Shown here: in pieces, positions 1-13,400 of the stretch | Position numbering within the stretch: the first letter of the stretch is position 1 | Layout of the letters: every line of letters starts with the position of its first letter | Assembly (NCBI RefSeq): GCF_008831285.2 | Contig: NC_045138.2 | Coordinates: 4,196,143-4,260,142, forward strand | Direction of reading: 5' to 3' | DNA length: 64,000 bases | DNA from: Nymphaea colorata | Taxonomy: Eukaryota > Streptophyta > Magnoliopsida > Nymphaeales > Nymphaeaceae | The notes under the pieces: model-generated | Told to the model about the DNA's origin: nothing | Databases searched by the model: none | Seen by the model: the letters and a program-made list of their open reading frames with translations, nothing else | Position numbers and translations under genes: made by a program

Positions 1-2916
1 CATATGCACACACAAACAGACATACATATATGGCACGCATGATTCATGTATGCATGCGCTCAAACACGCCAACCCTCCTGAAAAAATCTGTTTCTCCAGG
101 TAAGGAGGTTTGAGACTTCTCACACTTTAAAGCTATGGACACAATAGTTGTATCTCATGAATATCTAAACTTTATAAAGCTGCTGGATATTGCCTGATAT
201 GACTAAATATTTAAAAACAATTACTAAATACAACATGCAATATAAGCATTAAATGGCACAGTGATGGCTAATGGTTTTTTGGGGTCCTTTGGCAGTAACA
301 ACATCATGTGAGTGTTTCATAAATCTACTTCAGAATTGGAGTAAATTCATAAGACACTTAGACACTTATTTGAGTATTCCATGTATTTATCCTAATTTTG
401 GTGTGGCTTGCGACACACTTACACCATGTTGTTAATACCAAACAGCTCCTTTAAGACCCTGAAATGGAGCAGCGACAATGTTTCTTATGTCTTTACGTGT
501 TTGAGAAGGGGTTATAAGACAATTTGTTCCTTTAAGTAGCGATCGGATCCTCGTACTTCTTTTTGTACGAGTTTTCATCATCTAGTACCAAAAAGGAAAA
601 GATAACGTACCAAGATGCGAGGAGAGAGAAAAAAGAAGGGATGTGGCTTTTGGTGCCAGTTTAACTAATCAGAACTATCTTAAGATCTTTGAGAGACATT
701 GATTGAAGCACGTTACGATGTGCACGAGTTACAGATAGAAACATCACATGCATTTGTTTTCTTTTCTTAATCCAATATGCAAGTTTGTATTGCAATTACC
801 ATTGAATTTCATCACTATGTGAGTGGAGAAAGATGAGATGCTTCTTAGAAGATGAAAGTCATAACACGTTTTTCAGCACAAGACAGTGACATGCTGAGTT
901 ACTTGCAGCTCAAGGAGATTCTTCTCACTACAACATTTTTTATATTTCCCATTAGCCCCAGCCATCGCCGGAGACCTTTAAAGCCATTGGGAAAAAGAGC
1001 TCCACAGTGGCAGAGCCAATGTAGGTTCTCCATGAGCCCTGGCTCCACCTCAAATTTTTTTTAAAAAATTCACATGTATATTTTATAAAATTTCACTGTA
1101 TTCTATATAGAAATTTTAAAAAATGATATTTCAGCCCTAATCAAAATTTTAAAACTTTAATTTGGCCCTCCTCATGAAAAATTTTTAGCTCTGCGCCTCT
1201 ATCTCAATGAATGGGCCAAAATCTACATACCCATAAACCACACATATGAGAGAAATAGATCTCCCAGATGCGAAAATGATATAAAGATCAAACACGTTGG
1301 GAGAGCGGATTCTTGGTTGATGTCTGGCTACTTTTGGCCATACAAGACATTGTGTGAATGTTAGAACATGAAGACTTTTGATAGAAAATTCTGTAGAAAA
1401 TACGAGCTTTGGGACTTTTGAAGGAAGCTTCTTTCCTCCACATAATCTTCTCAGTGTAAATAAAAGTAGATCTGCATCCCCTTCAAAAAAAAAAGGCGAA
1501 AAAAAGAGGGTGGGAGGACCGTCTCCTTCCATATTTCCCTAATGTTGTAGAAATGGGAAGTGAGATTCAAATTCTTTTTAATTAGAATGATTCTATTAAT
1601 TTTATCTTTGGCAGTCCAGAATACCAGTATATATCTGTAGGCATGAATCGGCTGAGACACATTGTATCAGTTTCACAGATCGGTCTGAATCCTAGAGGAA
1701 CTCAGAAGTCAGACAACCCATGTCCTGAAAAAAAAACACCAACCTTCCTTCACCGTGTTTGAATGGGAGAGTACTGGAGAGATGATTTATCCACTCCTCT
1801 ATGCACAACGACACAATCGGGACGCGTCCAGATTCACTAGAGAGAGAGAGGGGTGTGTGAACACATGGAAAATATGCAATCACGAGGGTGGAAAAGGGAA
1901 ATCGAGGTAAAGCCAAACTTTGCTTTCCTGTAAAGCTTCTTCTTTTATATGTGCAGTTGATATTATTATTATTATTGTGCCTTCCAAAGCTTTTAAGCCT
2001 CAAAATTTCTATGCGGACCAAACACAGTTGTTTGCAAATATGTTTTGAGAACTAGGATGTCAAGAAATTCAATTTAGATCCAATATCAAATCGAGCCGTA
2101 TAAACAAAATAAGATATGTGATAAATTTTGACATTCGGTTAATAATTCGGATAGGATTCTATTATAAGAAATCACATTTGATCAGTTCAGAATTTGGATT
2201 CGGATTTAAGTACATTTTGGTCAGATTTAGATTCCGATTCAGATATATTTTTAAATAAATGTCCTATATTTAATGTTTATAATATGGTTTTAAAATCAGA
2301 TTTAGACTCGTATGGATATAATTTTAAATAAATACCATATGCTCAATGTCCATAATAGGGTTTCAATTTGGTTTAAAAATCATACTCGGATTCACATGTT
2401 AATCTAAAAATTGGACACAGATTCAGTTCAGATTATAAATTCAGATTTCAGATTCGGATATAGTATACATTTTTTTCATCCGAATTCAAATATGAGTCTG
2501 AACCCAAATATATAGATATCTGAAAAGGCAGATGTGGTAAAGTATATATCAAATTCAAATCCAGTCTATTAACATCCAGGTTGAGAACACACTATTTTTT
2601 ATCCAAGAAGCACGATATAATTATATCAACACCCATAACTACATTGTATTTTCTAGCTAAAATAACAACATGGTGTTTCCAAAAGATACATGTGTGTACA
2701 CATTAATGTTTCTTATCAAATGGCACCTTCTGTTCACCAGTTTCCACCCAAGAAAGAAAGAAAATCTTATCTCTGGGCCCCAATCTATATATAGGGTCCA
2801 CACGTCTTCAATCGCACCGCCTACCGCCGTGTTTGTAGATTATAAATTCAGTTTCCACTCAAGTGTACGCTTCACTGCCTGCATTCCAACATTAATTCTG
2901 ATAAACGTTCAGCTTA

Positions 2917-2957
<41 letters not shown>

Positions 2958-4056
2958 AGAGAAGTTTGCAGCAGACGAAAACAAGAAGTGCAGATTGAAG
3001 GGAGAAATAAAAAGTGCCTTGAGAAGTATAGAGTAACTGGTAGCGCTGGCAGCTATATGTTGTCTGAATGAACTAAAGATATACTATCTCTACAACCAAA
3101 CGCAGAGACAACCCTGGTCCCTGGACTTTAGAGGCAGGAGAAAGGTGATGAGAGAGAGATAGGGGCATGCATTCGCCCACATGCATAACATGTACACATG
3201 AATCTATCCTTCACAATAAATGAAGTTTTTATTTATTAATGTCACGGTTGACATTGGCCGATACTAAGGGCTGGCTTCACCTCTTAATTATTCTTGTGGT
3301 TTTGATAACCAACAAACATCAGGCCCATGCAGACAAGCATACGTCTCATCTCGTCTATGGAAATGAATAACTTTAGTCTCGTTTTGTGGATTTATTTTTC
3401 TGATTCTCTTCTCTTTTAAAAATCTACCAATTCCAAGTTTAATAAAAGAGAGACAAAAAACTTGGCAAGAGGGATAAGAAAAAAAAAAGTCCTAGTCGGC
3501 TGTTTGGCAAACATGAGTCTTAGTGGGCTGTTTGGCAAACATGACAAATTATAACTGTCCAAATTTGTCTCAAAAGTTAGGAGAGATTCATGAAACACAA
3601 TAATAGAGTATTATATGAACGATTCATGTTAATGTTGCTAAACGGTTCTTAAAAATGCATTTGAACACAATAATTTATGAGCATGCCCTAATTTTTAGAA
3701 TAGATTCACAAAACATAAACATCAGCAGGGGCATAGATGGGTGGAGCTTGGTAAAAATCTAAAACTTTGAATTTACATGTTGGACCTCAATGAATTTAGG
3801 TCCAGTTATACAGGACAGCTCTACGAGCCTCAATACTAATTGAAATTTTGTTAATTATATATTTAGTGCTCCATAGAAAAAAAAAATTAGTTAATTGAAA
3901 ATTTGTAATTATATATTTAGTGCCCCTGAACAACAGTATCCATGTTGCTAAATGGACCAATTTTTCAGTTCTCTGAAAATAAGTCTTGCAAATTTCTATA
4001 ATAATGTAACAAATTAAAGCAACAGAACACAAGAGGTCCTTTTGTTCAATCCTGAT
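1..4056. other. Non-coding, AT-rich stretch
   Basis: I see no gene here. The open frames are short, lack recognisable domains and are often built on simple repeats. The stretch holds an (AT)n microsatellite at 2920-2955 and a run of degenerate dispersed repeat at about 2080-2580, rich in short direct repeats around the words GATTCGGATT and CAGATTTGGATT; a related copy lies at about 25400-25880. A twofold direct duplication of an 18-bp word (GCTGTTTGGCAAACATGA) sits at about 3499 and 3527. A remnant at about 1040-1200 resembles the gene-poor dispersed repeats with GGCTCC/GCGCC ends found elsewhere in the window. Confidence 0.6.
2920..2955. repeat. (AT)n microsatellite
   Basis: This is an uninterrupted AT dinucleotide tract of about 36 bp. 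Comparable tracts occur at 5064-5098, 6308-6331, 24767-24787, 25009-25050, 45989-46014, 46435-46457 and 54881-54922. They generate spurious Tyr-Ile reading frames. Confidence 0.95.
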
Positions 4057-4100
4057 TTAGGCTATGAGAAACAAGAAAATGTGGGGTTCAAAGCACGCAC

Positions 4101-4200
4101 CTGAACGTGAGCAGCACTGGAAGAAGCGACGGATGCTGTCGAAAATTTTTTCCAGAGCCTGCTGCTTGATCTTATTCTTTGACTTCCTGTGTGCTGCCAT
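4101..4200 (-). CDS. Possible first exon of an unrecognised small gene
   Basis: On the minus strand an ATG at 4200 opens 33 codons, ending at a GT donor (CAG|GTGCGT) at 4101/4100 in phase 1. The peptide is short and strongly basic (starts MAAHRKSKNKIKQQALEK), with a likely amphipathic helix and a Cys-Cys pair near the end. A TATA-like word (CATATATAG) lies at 4291-4297, about 90 bp upstream, the right distance for a core promoter plus short leader. I do not recognise the peptide and found no following exon toward lower coordinates. It may be a gene start, a gene fragment or chance. Confidence 0.22.
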
Positions 4201-4297
4201 TTTTTTTCGGTCCAGATAGAAGAGCAAGAGGAAAAGAAGAAGAAGAAGAAGAAGGATGAACTCCTCAACTGGTGAGCGGCTTCTGAGTACTATATAT

Positions 4298-5063
4298 GGA
4301 ATTCTAAGGTGCATCTCCAATGTCGTCAAACTCATATTTTTCGTAGAAATTTCCCTGGGATCAGAATCTTTCGGCCGTCTTTGCCTCCGGGGGGAATTTT
4401 TCGAAGCATCTCCCATTAATTTTAGCACGCAAGGGGCAATTTCTTTTTAGTTAAACTGCATTTTTTTTTTGTTTTGTTTATGGGTATTTTTCATCCAAAA
4501 GTAACTTCCTTTCTCCGTTCTTTTCCTTGGACATTTATTTTTATCTCCAGTAACAATAAAAGTGGATTAACTTCAGTGCATCTTCACCTTCAACTTGATG
4601 TCACACTTTATCCTTAGCGCAAATATATAATTTTGGCTAATAATGGTCGGGCGCCTACCTCATTGCTGATTGGAAGAACGGTAGGACTCGAGGCGCAGTC
4701 CCACTCTGTAACCAAGTTCAAAGAAAGATCATGGAAAATTCCAATGGCATATTGATGCAAGCGTAGGTTCACGAATCTAAACTTGCAACTTACGACACTA
4801 ACTAAGCTACAAATGATTGAAGTACGAGTGAAAGACTCAAAAGAGAGAGCGATTGTTTGAAACATAGTATAAAACATTATTTGGTGCAAAGAACATGTCC
4901 TTGAAACGTACATCCATAAAATGCATATTCCGAAACGGCCATATTCTTGTTGTAGAAAAAAAAAATTATACTTATATTTTGCATTTAAAAATATATATAG
5001 TTACATCCTAATTTTTAAAATAAAAACATGATTGCATTAAAAAACATGTATTTCAAAAACAGA

Positions 5064-5098
<35 letters not shown>

Positions 5099-6471
5099 AA
5101 CTGACTAAAACCAGCCAATATCCATTGCTGGCTAAATTTAAATTTGTGAAGTTAAAATGGGTGGCAGAAGGCCATTTCTTAACGGTAAATCATTAGCCTC
5201 GGTTTCACCACACAATGCACCATTCACGAGAAATTTAGCATCACAAAATTAAAAAAAAAAAAAAAGAACCATCTGATGTTGACTGATTTCAAAAGAGGGA
5301 GAGATTGAGAGAATTTTATATTCGATAAAGCAAAGAACAACAACAAAAAAGAGGCTAATCCTGCGTGCCTTCTTGAACGAGTGGAAAGTCAGGAACTAAA
5401 TCTGTGAGGCTAGCTTCTTGCAAGGAGGCCCACTTGCGGAGAGAGTCCATAGCTGCGAAGAGTATATTGTTCACGAACGCGTGCCTCCTTCAGATTCAGT
5501 AAGATTTGGCAATCTAGCAAGATCTTTGATTTTGTTTTTTGGCATCTCAATTTTCAGCGGAAAAGAAATTGAAAACTCATTGGCATGTATTTACAAGCAT
5601 TCGTTTTTCTTTCATGTATCTAATGATGTTGACATTTCCGGAAAATTATCTTTGTTGTGCTAAAATTGTGTTTTATCTGAATATGCTTGAATCTAGTGTT
5701 ACTAATAAATGTAATTAAATAGATATTTACTTGCTAATTTAAAGTGTTCCATGACAAATATTTTGAAATCATTCTTTGTTAAGTTTCCGATAATTTGTAT
5801 GTCATGATAATTTAAAGTGCTTAGAATCAATATTGTCCATGCATAATTTTTGGATTTGACTACACGAAAAAAGTTCCATGAAAGCTAAACAAAAACTATC
5901 CGGGTGAGTAGGAGTGCCCACTGTGAAGGCCCTTCACTTCTCTCTACATTTAGGGTTTAAGGCAGCTTCGAAACCTAGTGGACCTACGATCTAAACACCC
6001 TTCAACTTGGGTGTCTAGCGCACTTCCCACTATTTGCAATCCAGAAAATATAAATATAGCTTAGAATTCAAACTGGTGATGCCCCTTAGGGCATTAAACA
6101 AAAACTTCTTTGCAGTAGGACCCAAGTTCTTGAGACACTAGGTTTAATCACCGTGGACCCCGTCCCAACTCAGCTTGCACACAGCTCTACCTATTTGATT
6201 TATATCCAGGTTAGTTTTCAGGCTTCCTTGGCGAAGGACCGCCCCCCATGCCTACATGGAACTTGGACCTCTCATGTACAATTATTTTATTTTATTTTTG
6301 AATGAAAATATTATATATATATATATATATATGTATTATATATAAACATCCTAATATGTTTATGAATAGTAATTTAATATAAAATATTATTTAGTTCAGG
6401 TAGTTTTTGTGAAAATAAATGTGAAAAAATTACAAACAAGTGCTCGACAAAAATGTAAATAACAAGAAGCT
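4298..6471. other. Non-coding stretch with one exon-like fragment
   Basis: This is mostly AT-rich DNA with microsatellites at 5064-5098 and 6308-6331. On the minus strand, 5355-5487 reads as 43 well-composed codons ending in TAG (tail PLVQEGTQD), preceded by a usable AG acceptor (CTGAAG|G). This could be a terminal exon of an unrecognised gene, but another frame is also open across its start and I found no partner exon. The part from about 5900 to 6260 has non-AT-rich text of unknown origin with no open frame. Confidence 0.4.
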
Positions 6472-6690
6472 CACTACAAGAAAAAAAAAAAGCATTTACT
6501 AATGCAGCTACTGTGTTAGTAAAGTTATCATCTAACACACTTATTGTGTTACAAAATCTGTTACTAAAGGCTACAAAACTGTCGTGCGTCAAGTATAATT
6601 GTTAGTAACGAAATTTTGTAGTCAAATACTCACTAGCAACAGCTGCCATTCGTTAGTGATGATCTATTACAAAGACAAAATGTGCCTTAC
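6472..6690 (+). mobile_element. Probable CACTA (En/Spm-like) transposon terminus
   Basis: The word CACTACAAG followed by an A run starts at 6472 and matches the usual terminal inverted repeat start of plant CACTA elements. The next 200 bp contain several short subterminal words of the kind GTTAGTAA / GTTACTAA / GTTAGTGA in both orientations, as expected of subterminal transposase-binding repeats. I could not find the matching CTTGTAGTG end in the window. The other terminus is therefore lost, too diverged to see, or outside the window. The LINE to the right may have inserted into this element. Confidence 0.5.
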
Positions 6691-6840
6691 CAATTACTTA
6701 AGATTTTTTTACTCCAGCTTCTGAAATGAGTTTCTTGTTTTTCAATACCTCGGGAAAGCCACATTTAACGAAGACAAATAATAATAAATATAATGTGTGT
6801 GTGTGTGTATATATATATATCATGATTTACAGTGTTTGGG

Positions 6841-9538
6841 TTAAAAGAGACAAAATATCATGAGTAGGTTGTTGTTGCAGAGGCGACGCCCTTCGAACGT
6901 GGCCCGAAGTCTTCTAAGACAATGCTTGTTGTTAGAAATCAACAATATGTTCTGAAATCCGTCCAAACCACCAACCATTAAGAGCTGACAGAGGATGGCA
7001 TCTTCAGGAATGACATTGCTGTCCTCCCACCACTGTACTCCCTGGTCAAGGGGCAGTCCTCTCGAGTCAGTAAGCAGAAAGGCGACCAGCTTTCTACCAC
7101 TAGAAGTTATAGAGGCAACTTGAAGACGAGGCAACTTGAAGACAAGCTTGATCTGTCAATATAGGGGGGCACTTGTCACGAACAATCCCCATAGACAGCC
7201 AAACCTATAGGTTTTTCCTGTCATCAACAGAATTCCTTAAGATAGTATAGAAGCCATCGACACAGACCTGCCAGATGCCATGAGAGTCTTGTTGAGGAGT
7301 CATGGTTTCTTTATTATGGATTGTGGAATTGCGTCTACACTAAATTCTTCATAGTATAATGTGAAAACAGATTTTCCAGCACTTCATAAGCCAACCTCTT
7401 TTGAAACTACAAGAGAACTAATGTTTTAATTCCATGACAATGGTGCGTTTGGGGAATACACTTCTTTTGAATTTAGAAGCAACGAACTCCCAATTTTTTG
7501 AAGAATGCGGACAGGAAAGTAGAACGTGGTGAGCAGACTCTTCATCTTTAAGGCAAAGAACACATCTGTTAGCTAAAGAAATGCCACTTTTCTTTTGTCT
7601 ATCGAAGGTAAGGAGGCGATCACTGCAAGCCAGTCAAACATACCACTGCGCTCTAGGATGAGCTTGGGGGAACTAAATCAACCTCCTCCAAGGCTCTTCA
7701 TCATATTTCTTTCTCACCACCTCCCACACGTCAAATGTTTTGATGTTGGATGCAGAGAGTTTTGCCAGAGAAGGAGGTCTTGCTGTGGTTCTAATTTAGG
7801 TCTCTCCATACCCAATCGGGATAGAAAATCCTTGAAGTTGTCAAGAATAGGCAGGTCAGAGTCAAGGACCTGCTTAATGAAAAATTTCAACAAAAATTCA
7901 AAAGCATATTTTCCAACAGCTTCAACAGAGAAATGAGGGGAGAACCACCCCAGTTGTCCGTCCAAAACCGAATGGAGCCAATACCAATAGACCACCTGAC
8001 TTGATCTTGAATATGAATCCAGCTCTTTCTAATACCTTTGAAAAACTAAGACTCCTTTTTGGAGCACTTTAAGGTCAGAGGCTTTGGAAAGAGAAATATT
8101 TCTTCTTGATAAAATTCGCCCAAGGAGCCTCATCCTGGCAGATGTGCAGCGTGATGCAACCAATACAAGCTTTGTTCCAGTCATCTAGATGCTTTAACCC
8201 AACCCCCCCCCTCCAGCACCGAGCGGCATAGAGTCTTCCATGCAACCAAGTGCACACCTTTCCTAGCTTCTAGGCTGCCCCAAAGGAAGTTAGTCATAGT
8301 AGCTTCAAGTTTATGCTTAATATTCTTAGGGAGCATAAAGATAGAGTACCAGTAGCTAACGAGGCTACAGAGGACATACCTTATCAAACAAAGACGCGAT
8401 GCATAAGAGAGGAGCTTAGATGACCAAAGCGAAGCTTTCTTTCCATCTTCAAGTCTAGAGAGTCGCATAAGTTATCCTGCATATTACCCGCAAAGAGGGA
8501 AATACCCAATTAAGGAAGAGGCAGAGAACCTTGGCGCCAATCAGAGTTGTTAATGAAGGAGAGAGGAGTTCTAAGTTCCCCCAAGGAGATTGCATGAGAT
8601 TTTTATGGGTTAACACATAACTCATAAAAAAGCTTAAGGGTCTCAAGAGCTTGCATAACCTCATTGTAAGAGTGATGATCCCCTCTAGAAAAAATGATAA
8701 GATCATCAACAAATGTGAGAAGAGAATGACAGGCCCCTACCCGAGGGATGTAGGGAGGGGTCAGGGACCCATTCTAGCGTCTGTACTCTAAATTTCTAGA
8801 GAGTTCTTCCATAACAACAAGGAATATATACGGAGACATGGGGTCTCCCTGCCTCAGACCTCTTCACATAGGGTGAAATTCACTTGGAATCTCATCAATG
8901 AGAACAACAAAAGAAGGAGAAGAAATACACATCATAACTCTCAACCCAAGCCATGCTGAAACACAAGTCGATAAGAGCATTCTTGAGAAAGACCCAGCTA
9001 ACCCTATCATATGCTTTGGAGAAGTCAATTTTAAAACAGATATTACTCTGATGCAGACCCTCAAGCGAGTGAATACATTCATGAGTGAAGATAATATTCT
9101 CTTTGATTGATCACCATGGAAGGAACGCACATTGGTCCTTGCCGATGACTTTCTGCAGACATCTTTTCATGCAGTAGGAGAGGAATTTAAATATAATCTT
9201 ATACAACACGTTGCACAAAGCAATAAGTCGAAGATCATCAACTCTGCAGAGACCCTACTTTTTGGGGATGAGGGCAATATAGTTACGATTAATTTTCTTA
9301 ACCAATCTCCCCGTGGATAGGAAGCTATTTGATAACCTGCAGTAAATCATGACCAACAACACTCCAATGATGCTGATAGAAAGAAGTTGGGAAGTCATTC
9401 GGACCCGGTGCACTATTCTCATCCATGGAGAAAACAACACGTTTCACCTCGTCGAGGGTGGCCAGGAGAAGCAAGGTGGCATTATCTTCTTCCAGCAGTC
9501 GTGGTCCATCAGCCTTCTTATTCAGACAATAGCCTGAG
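6841..9538 (-). pseudogene. LINE ORF2, 3' part (reverse transcriptase, zf-RVT, possible RNase H)
   Basis: This is the downstream half of LINE ORF2, spread over all three minus frames. Just below the copia insertion the frame reads through a block with FSMDENSAPGPND, the conserved N-terminal finger of plant LINE reverse transcriptase. NYIALIPKK follows at about 9260, an FSKAYD-type catalytic block (degenerate) at about 9000, and the thumb region with SKLLSYASRLCLIRYVL and MTNFLWG at 8270-8420. A zinc-binding motif RCVLCLKDEESAHHVLLSC lies at about 7510-7570 (zf-RVT family). A GIVRDK block at about 7170 may begin an RNase H domain, which is less certain. Multiple frameshifts and stops make it a pseudogene. 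Confidence 0.8.
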
Positions 9539-9543
9539 CCCTC

Positions 9544-9923
9544 TGTCCGTTACAAAGAGATAAGGAGGCGATCCACCATATTTGGGAATGAGATATCTAC
9601 GATTTGGGCGTTTCCTCAATCAGCACAGATTTGGGCGTTTTCCCATATCGACGTCATCTTCTCCATGATCGTTGGAATCAATACCAACAATATCGGCTGG
9701 AGGATTTTTCGTAACTCCCTCATAAAGATGTTTCCATCTAAAGGTGTTTGTAACTCTATATAAATAGTGAATAACTCCTGTAAATGTGTGTGAAATAATA
9801 TGAAGAAGTAAGCCCTTTTTTCTCTCGTGGATGTAGGCTACAAGCCGAACCACGTAATATGTTGCTTTCCTCTACTTCTTTCTCATCCGCACTCTCTGTT
9901 TCTTCATTATATTTGTTTTAACA
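9544..9923 (+). repeat. 5' LTR of nested copia element
   Basis: This 380-bp LTR starts TGTCCG and ends TTAACA. It is the same length as its partner at 14677-15056, with no indels between them. A TATA-like word (CTATATAAATAG) at about 9757 is the likely promoter for the element transcript. Confidence 0.93.
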
Positions 9924-9935
9924 TGGTATCAGAGC
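9924..9935 (+). other. Primer-binding site (initiator tRNA-Met)
   Basis: TGGTATCAGAGC directly abuts the CA end of the 5' LTR. It is the standard priming word of plant copia elements, complementary to the 3' end of initiator tRNA-Met. Confidence 0.92.
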
Positions 9936-10426
9936 ATGGCTTTCCTGAGCATCTGGAGTTGATTCGTGTGATTATTCTTGTTCTTTCACAAATCAAAAGC
10001 AGAAAGGCGATTTTTTTGGAGTCTGACTACTTTCGGTGTTAAATACATCTGATTCGGAGATCAAAACGTGTTTTTGATCATTTGAGGAGACAGCTGACGA
10101 GATTCTAAACATTTTGAGCTCTTACTCGCCAAAAACCGTTGAGAAATAAGGGAGAAATCGTTTTTTTGAGGTCCGCTTTCTGTTTTTTCCAGTGTGAAAG
10201 AGGGATTCCGGCGAAACCCGAAGAACCCGGTGTCGTGTTCTTCGTTCTCCAGCGAGTCGGGTGTGTCCTGACAATTCAACCTTCACCGTGTCAGTGCCGG
10301 CTCTTTCAATCTGCCGGCAATACGTTAAACACGCGGTCCCTTCGCCTTCGACTTGGCCTTCGATCCTTCATCGATTTCTTTCATTGGTCTTCATCGATTT
10401 CATTGGCTGTCCTACTCTTATTTACT

Positions 10427-13400
10427 ATGACTGACAGCAATCAATCCAACAGCTCCAACAGTATGAAAGAGGCAGGCGATCAAGGTCATGGAACGCTGAA
10501 AATCACCTCCATTCTCCTCAACAACACCAACTATCTTAGCTGGGCTAAAGCTGCTCGTCTTTTCCTGAGTGGACGATCCAAAGTGGGATACATCAATGGT
10601 CGAATCTCGCCTCCTCCCAAGACCAATCCTAACTATGAGGATTGAATCTGAAAGAGATATGGTAATGGCCTGGCCTACGAATTCCATGGAACCTCACATT
10701 TCGAGTCTATTTCTGTATAAAGAAACTGCGAAAGAAATATGGGATACATTGAAGGAGATGTACAGTGAGCAAAACAACCTTGCTCGTGTGTACCAACTTC
10801 AACTTGATATTGCCAATCTCACCAAAGCCGGCAAGCAGACCGGTCTTTATTTAAACAAGCTCCGCAGCTTGTATGATGAGTTTGCACAATACAGACCGGC
10901 CACTGCTGATGCCGACGTTTATCAAAAAAGGTTTGAGGATGACAAAATTTTCAAAATTCTTGCTGGTCTTGGACCTGATTATGAGAATCTTCGCAGCCAG
11001 ATTCTCATGACTAATCCCTTGCCAAGCTTTAATCAAGTTTGTCAAGCAATTCAAAGAGAAGACACTAGAAAAAAGGTTATGAGCCCGATACCCAAATCAG
11101 AGTTATATGAAGAGGGTCCGGAAAAGATGGCGTGCATAGCTCGGTCTGAACAAAATACGTGGAAAGCTGATTCAAAAAATCAAAGCGGTAGAAACAATCT
11201 CCAATGGAATCGCAGCAACCTCAAATGTACTTATTGCAAAAAAACCGGACACTTTCGAGAAAGATGTTGGGAGCTCGTCGGCAGACCTGTAAGAGAAAAA
11301 CCGGCTGCCCCTTCTCATTCTCCTCAAGTTGATCTTGTTACAAAAGATGATTTAGAGAAATTGTTTCAAAAATTCTCTAAAACAAATCTAGTATCTACTC
11401 ATCCAGTTGGCAATACCAAGGAAGGTAACAATCTTGTTCTCTGTACTCATTCTAATAATTCTATATGGGTTGTTGATATGGGTGCAACTGATCATATGAC
11501 GAATGATGCATCAAGGTTAACTGCGATTGATTGCATGAACAAAAAGCATTCACAGTCGACGGATCACATATTGCTGTTGATGGAACTGGAAAATTTTCAT
11601 TCTTTGAAAACACATCATCTTCAGTCCTTTATGTTCCTAATCTCTCCACTAGTTTGATGTCAGTTAGTAAGTTGACAAAGACTTATAATTGTCTGGCCGT
11701 TTTTTCTCCCAAGAATGTGATATTTTAGGATCTAGAAACGAAAAAGGAGATTGGTAGAGGACGAGAACAAAATGGGTTGTATCTGATGGAAACTCCCGGT
11801 GCTAGCTTTCTCATACATACTAATATGGAAAAGAATAGGCAAGAATACCAAATGTGGCATGCACGACTTGGGCACATTTCGGACAGAAGCTTGAAGATGC
11901 GCATTCCTAATATCGCCACTGACAAACAATCTTGTGATGCTTGCGAATATTCCAAATCTACTAGACTGTCGTTTCAATCATCTATTGAACGATCCACAAA
12001 TTTTTTCGATTTAGTGCATTCTGACGTGTGGGGACCAGCTCCTATGGAATCCTATATGGGATACAGGTACTATGTGTCTTTCATTGAAGATAAATCTCGC
12101 ATGTCATGGATATTCTTTCTTAGAAATAAAAGTGAAGTTTTTAAGACTTTTCAAGACTATTACAATCTTGTTTACACTCAATATGGTGCAAAAATTAAGA
12201 AACGTCGATCTGATAATGGGGGGAATATGTGAATCAACAGTTTGATGAATTCATCAACAAAAAGGGGATTCAACCACAACTTACTTGTTCTGGAACTCCT
12301 CAACAAAACGGGGTGTCAGAAAGGAAAAATAGACAGCTTCTTACTATCGCTCGTGCTCTCATGATTCACATGAATGTACCTCAAACGTTTTGAGCAGAAG
12401 CGATTGGTACTGCTTGTTATCTTGCCAATATAGTTCCAAGTTCTAGCATTGAAAATCAAGTTCCCCTTGAAGTTTTACTTCAAAGGTCGATTTTTGTTAA
12501 GCATTTAAGAATTTTTTGGTGCAAATGCTTTGTGCATATACAAGAAAAATTCCGAAATAAACTTGAGAAACGAGCCTTCAAATGTATTTTTCTTGGGTAC
12601 TCTAGCAAGAAGAAAAGTTATAGCTGTTTTGAACCAAGATCAAGAAAGTTTTTTGTGACTCGGGATGTGAAATTTTTTGAAAGTGAACCTTTCTATGAGG
12701 CACCGAGTCAGGGGGAGACTCACAGGCAAGATCAAGGAACCACTCTGACAGCCCCCACTTCCTCTATTGCATCCACCGATCCTGCTGTTTCCCTTCCCCT
12801 TCCTCTTGTTGATGTTTTTCAAGTTCCAGTTGTTCAAACCCAGAACCAAAACCAGCAATCTAGTAAACTTAGTGAACCTATCATCTTAGAAAACCCAAAT
12901 CAAGATAGTAATCCAAACCAAGATAGCAATTCCCAACCACCGGTGTCACACCATAACCAAACTCTTGAACCGACACTTAGAAGATCAACTCGTCCCTCTA
13001 GACCACCGCCAAAACTAAAAGAGTTCTATACATATCTATCAACCCAACACGTTCATTCCATAGACAACTACACTACCTTTGATACCTTATCCAAACCATA
13101 CCAGTCATATATTCTCAATACCTACTCTCATCATGAACCAAAAAACTACGATAAAACAAGCGCGAATCAAAATTGGCAGATTGCTATGGAAGAAGAGTTG
13201 TCCGCATTAAAGAAGAACAAAACTTGGGAGCTAGTACCGTTGCCCGAAGGGAAGCGAGTCGTTGGATGTAAGTGGGTTTACAAGATAAAATATCATAGTG
13301 ATGGTTCTACAGAACGATACAAAGCTCGTCTCGTTACTAAAGGTTTTACTCAAACCAAATGAGTGGACTACAATGAGACCTTCGCTCTTGTCGCTAAGAT

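Noticed and set aside
7595-7936. 113-codon plus-strand frame in the LINE area
   Set aside because: It is the reverse strand of the LINE ORF2 region, which has recognisable reverse transcriptase and zf-RVT motifs on the minus strand.
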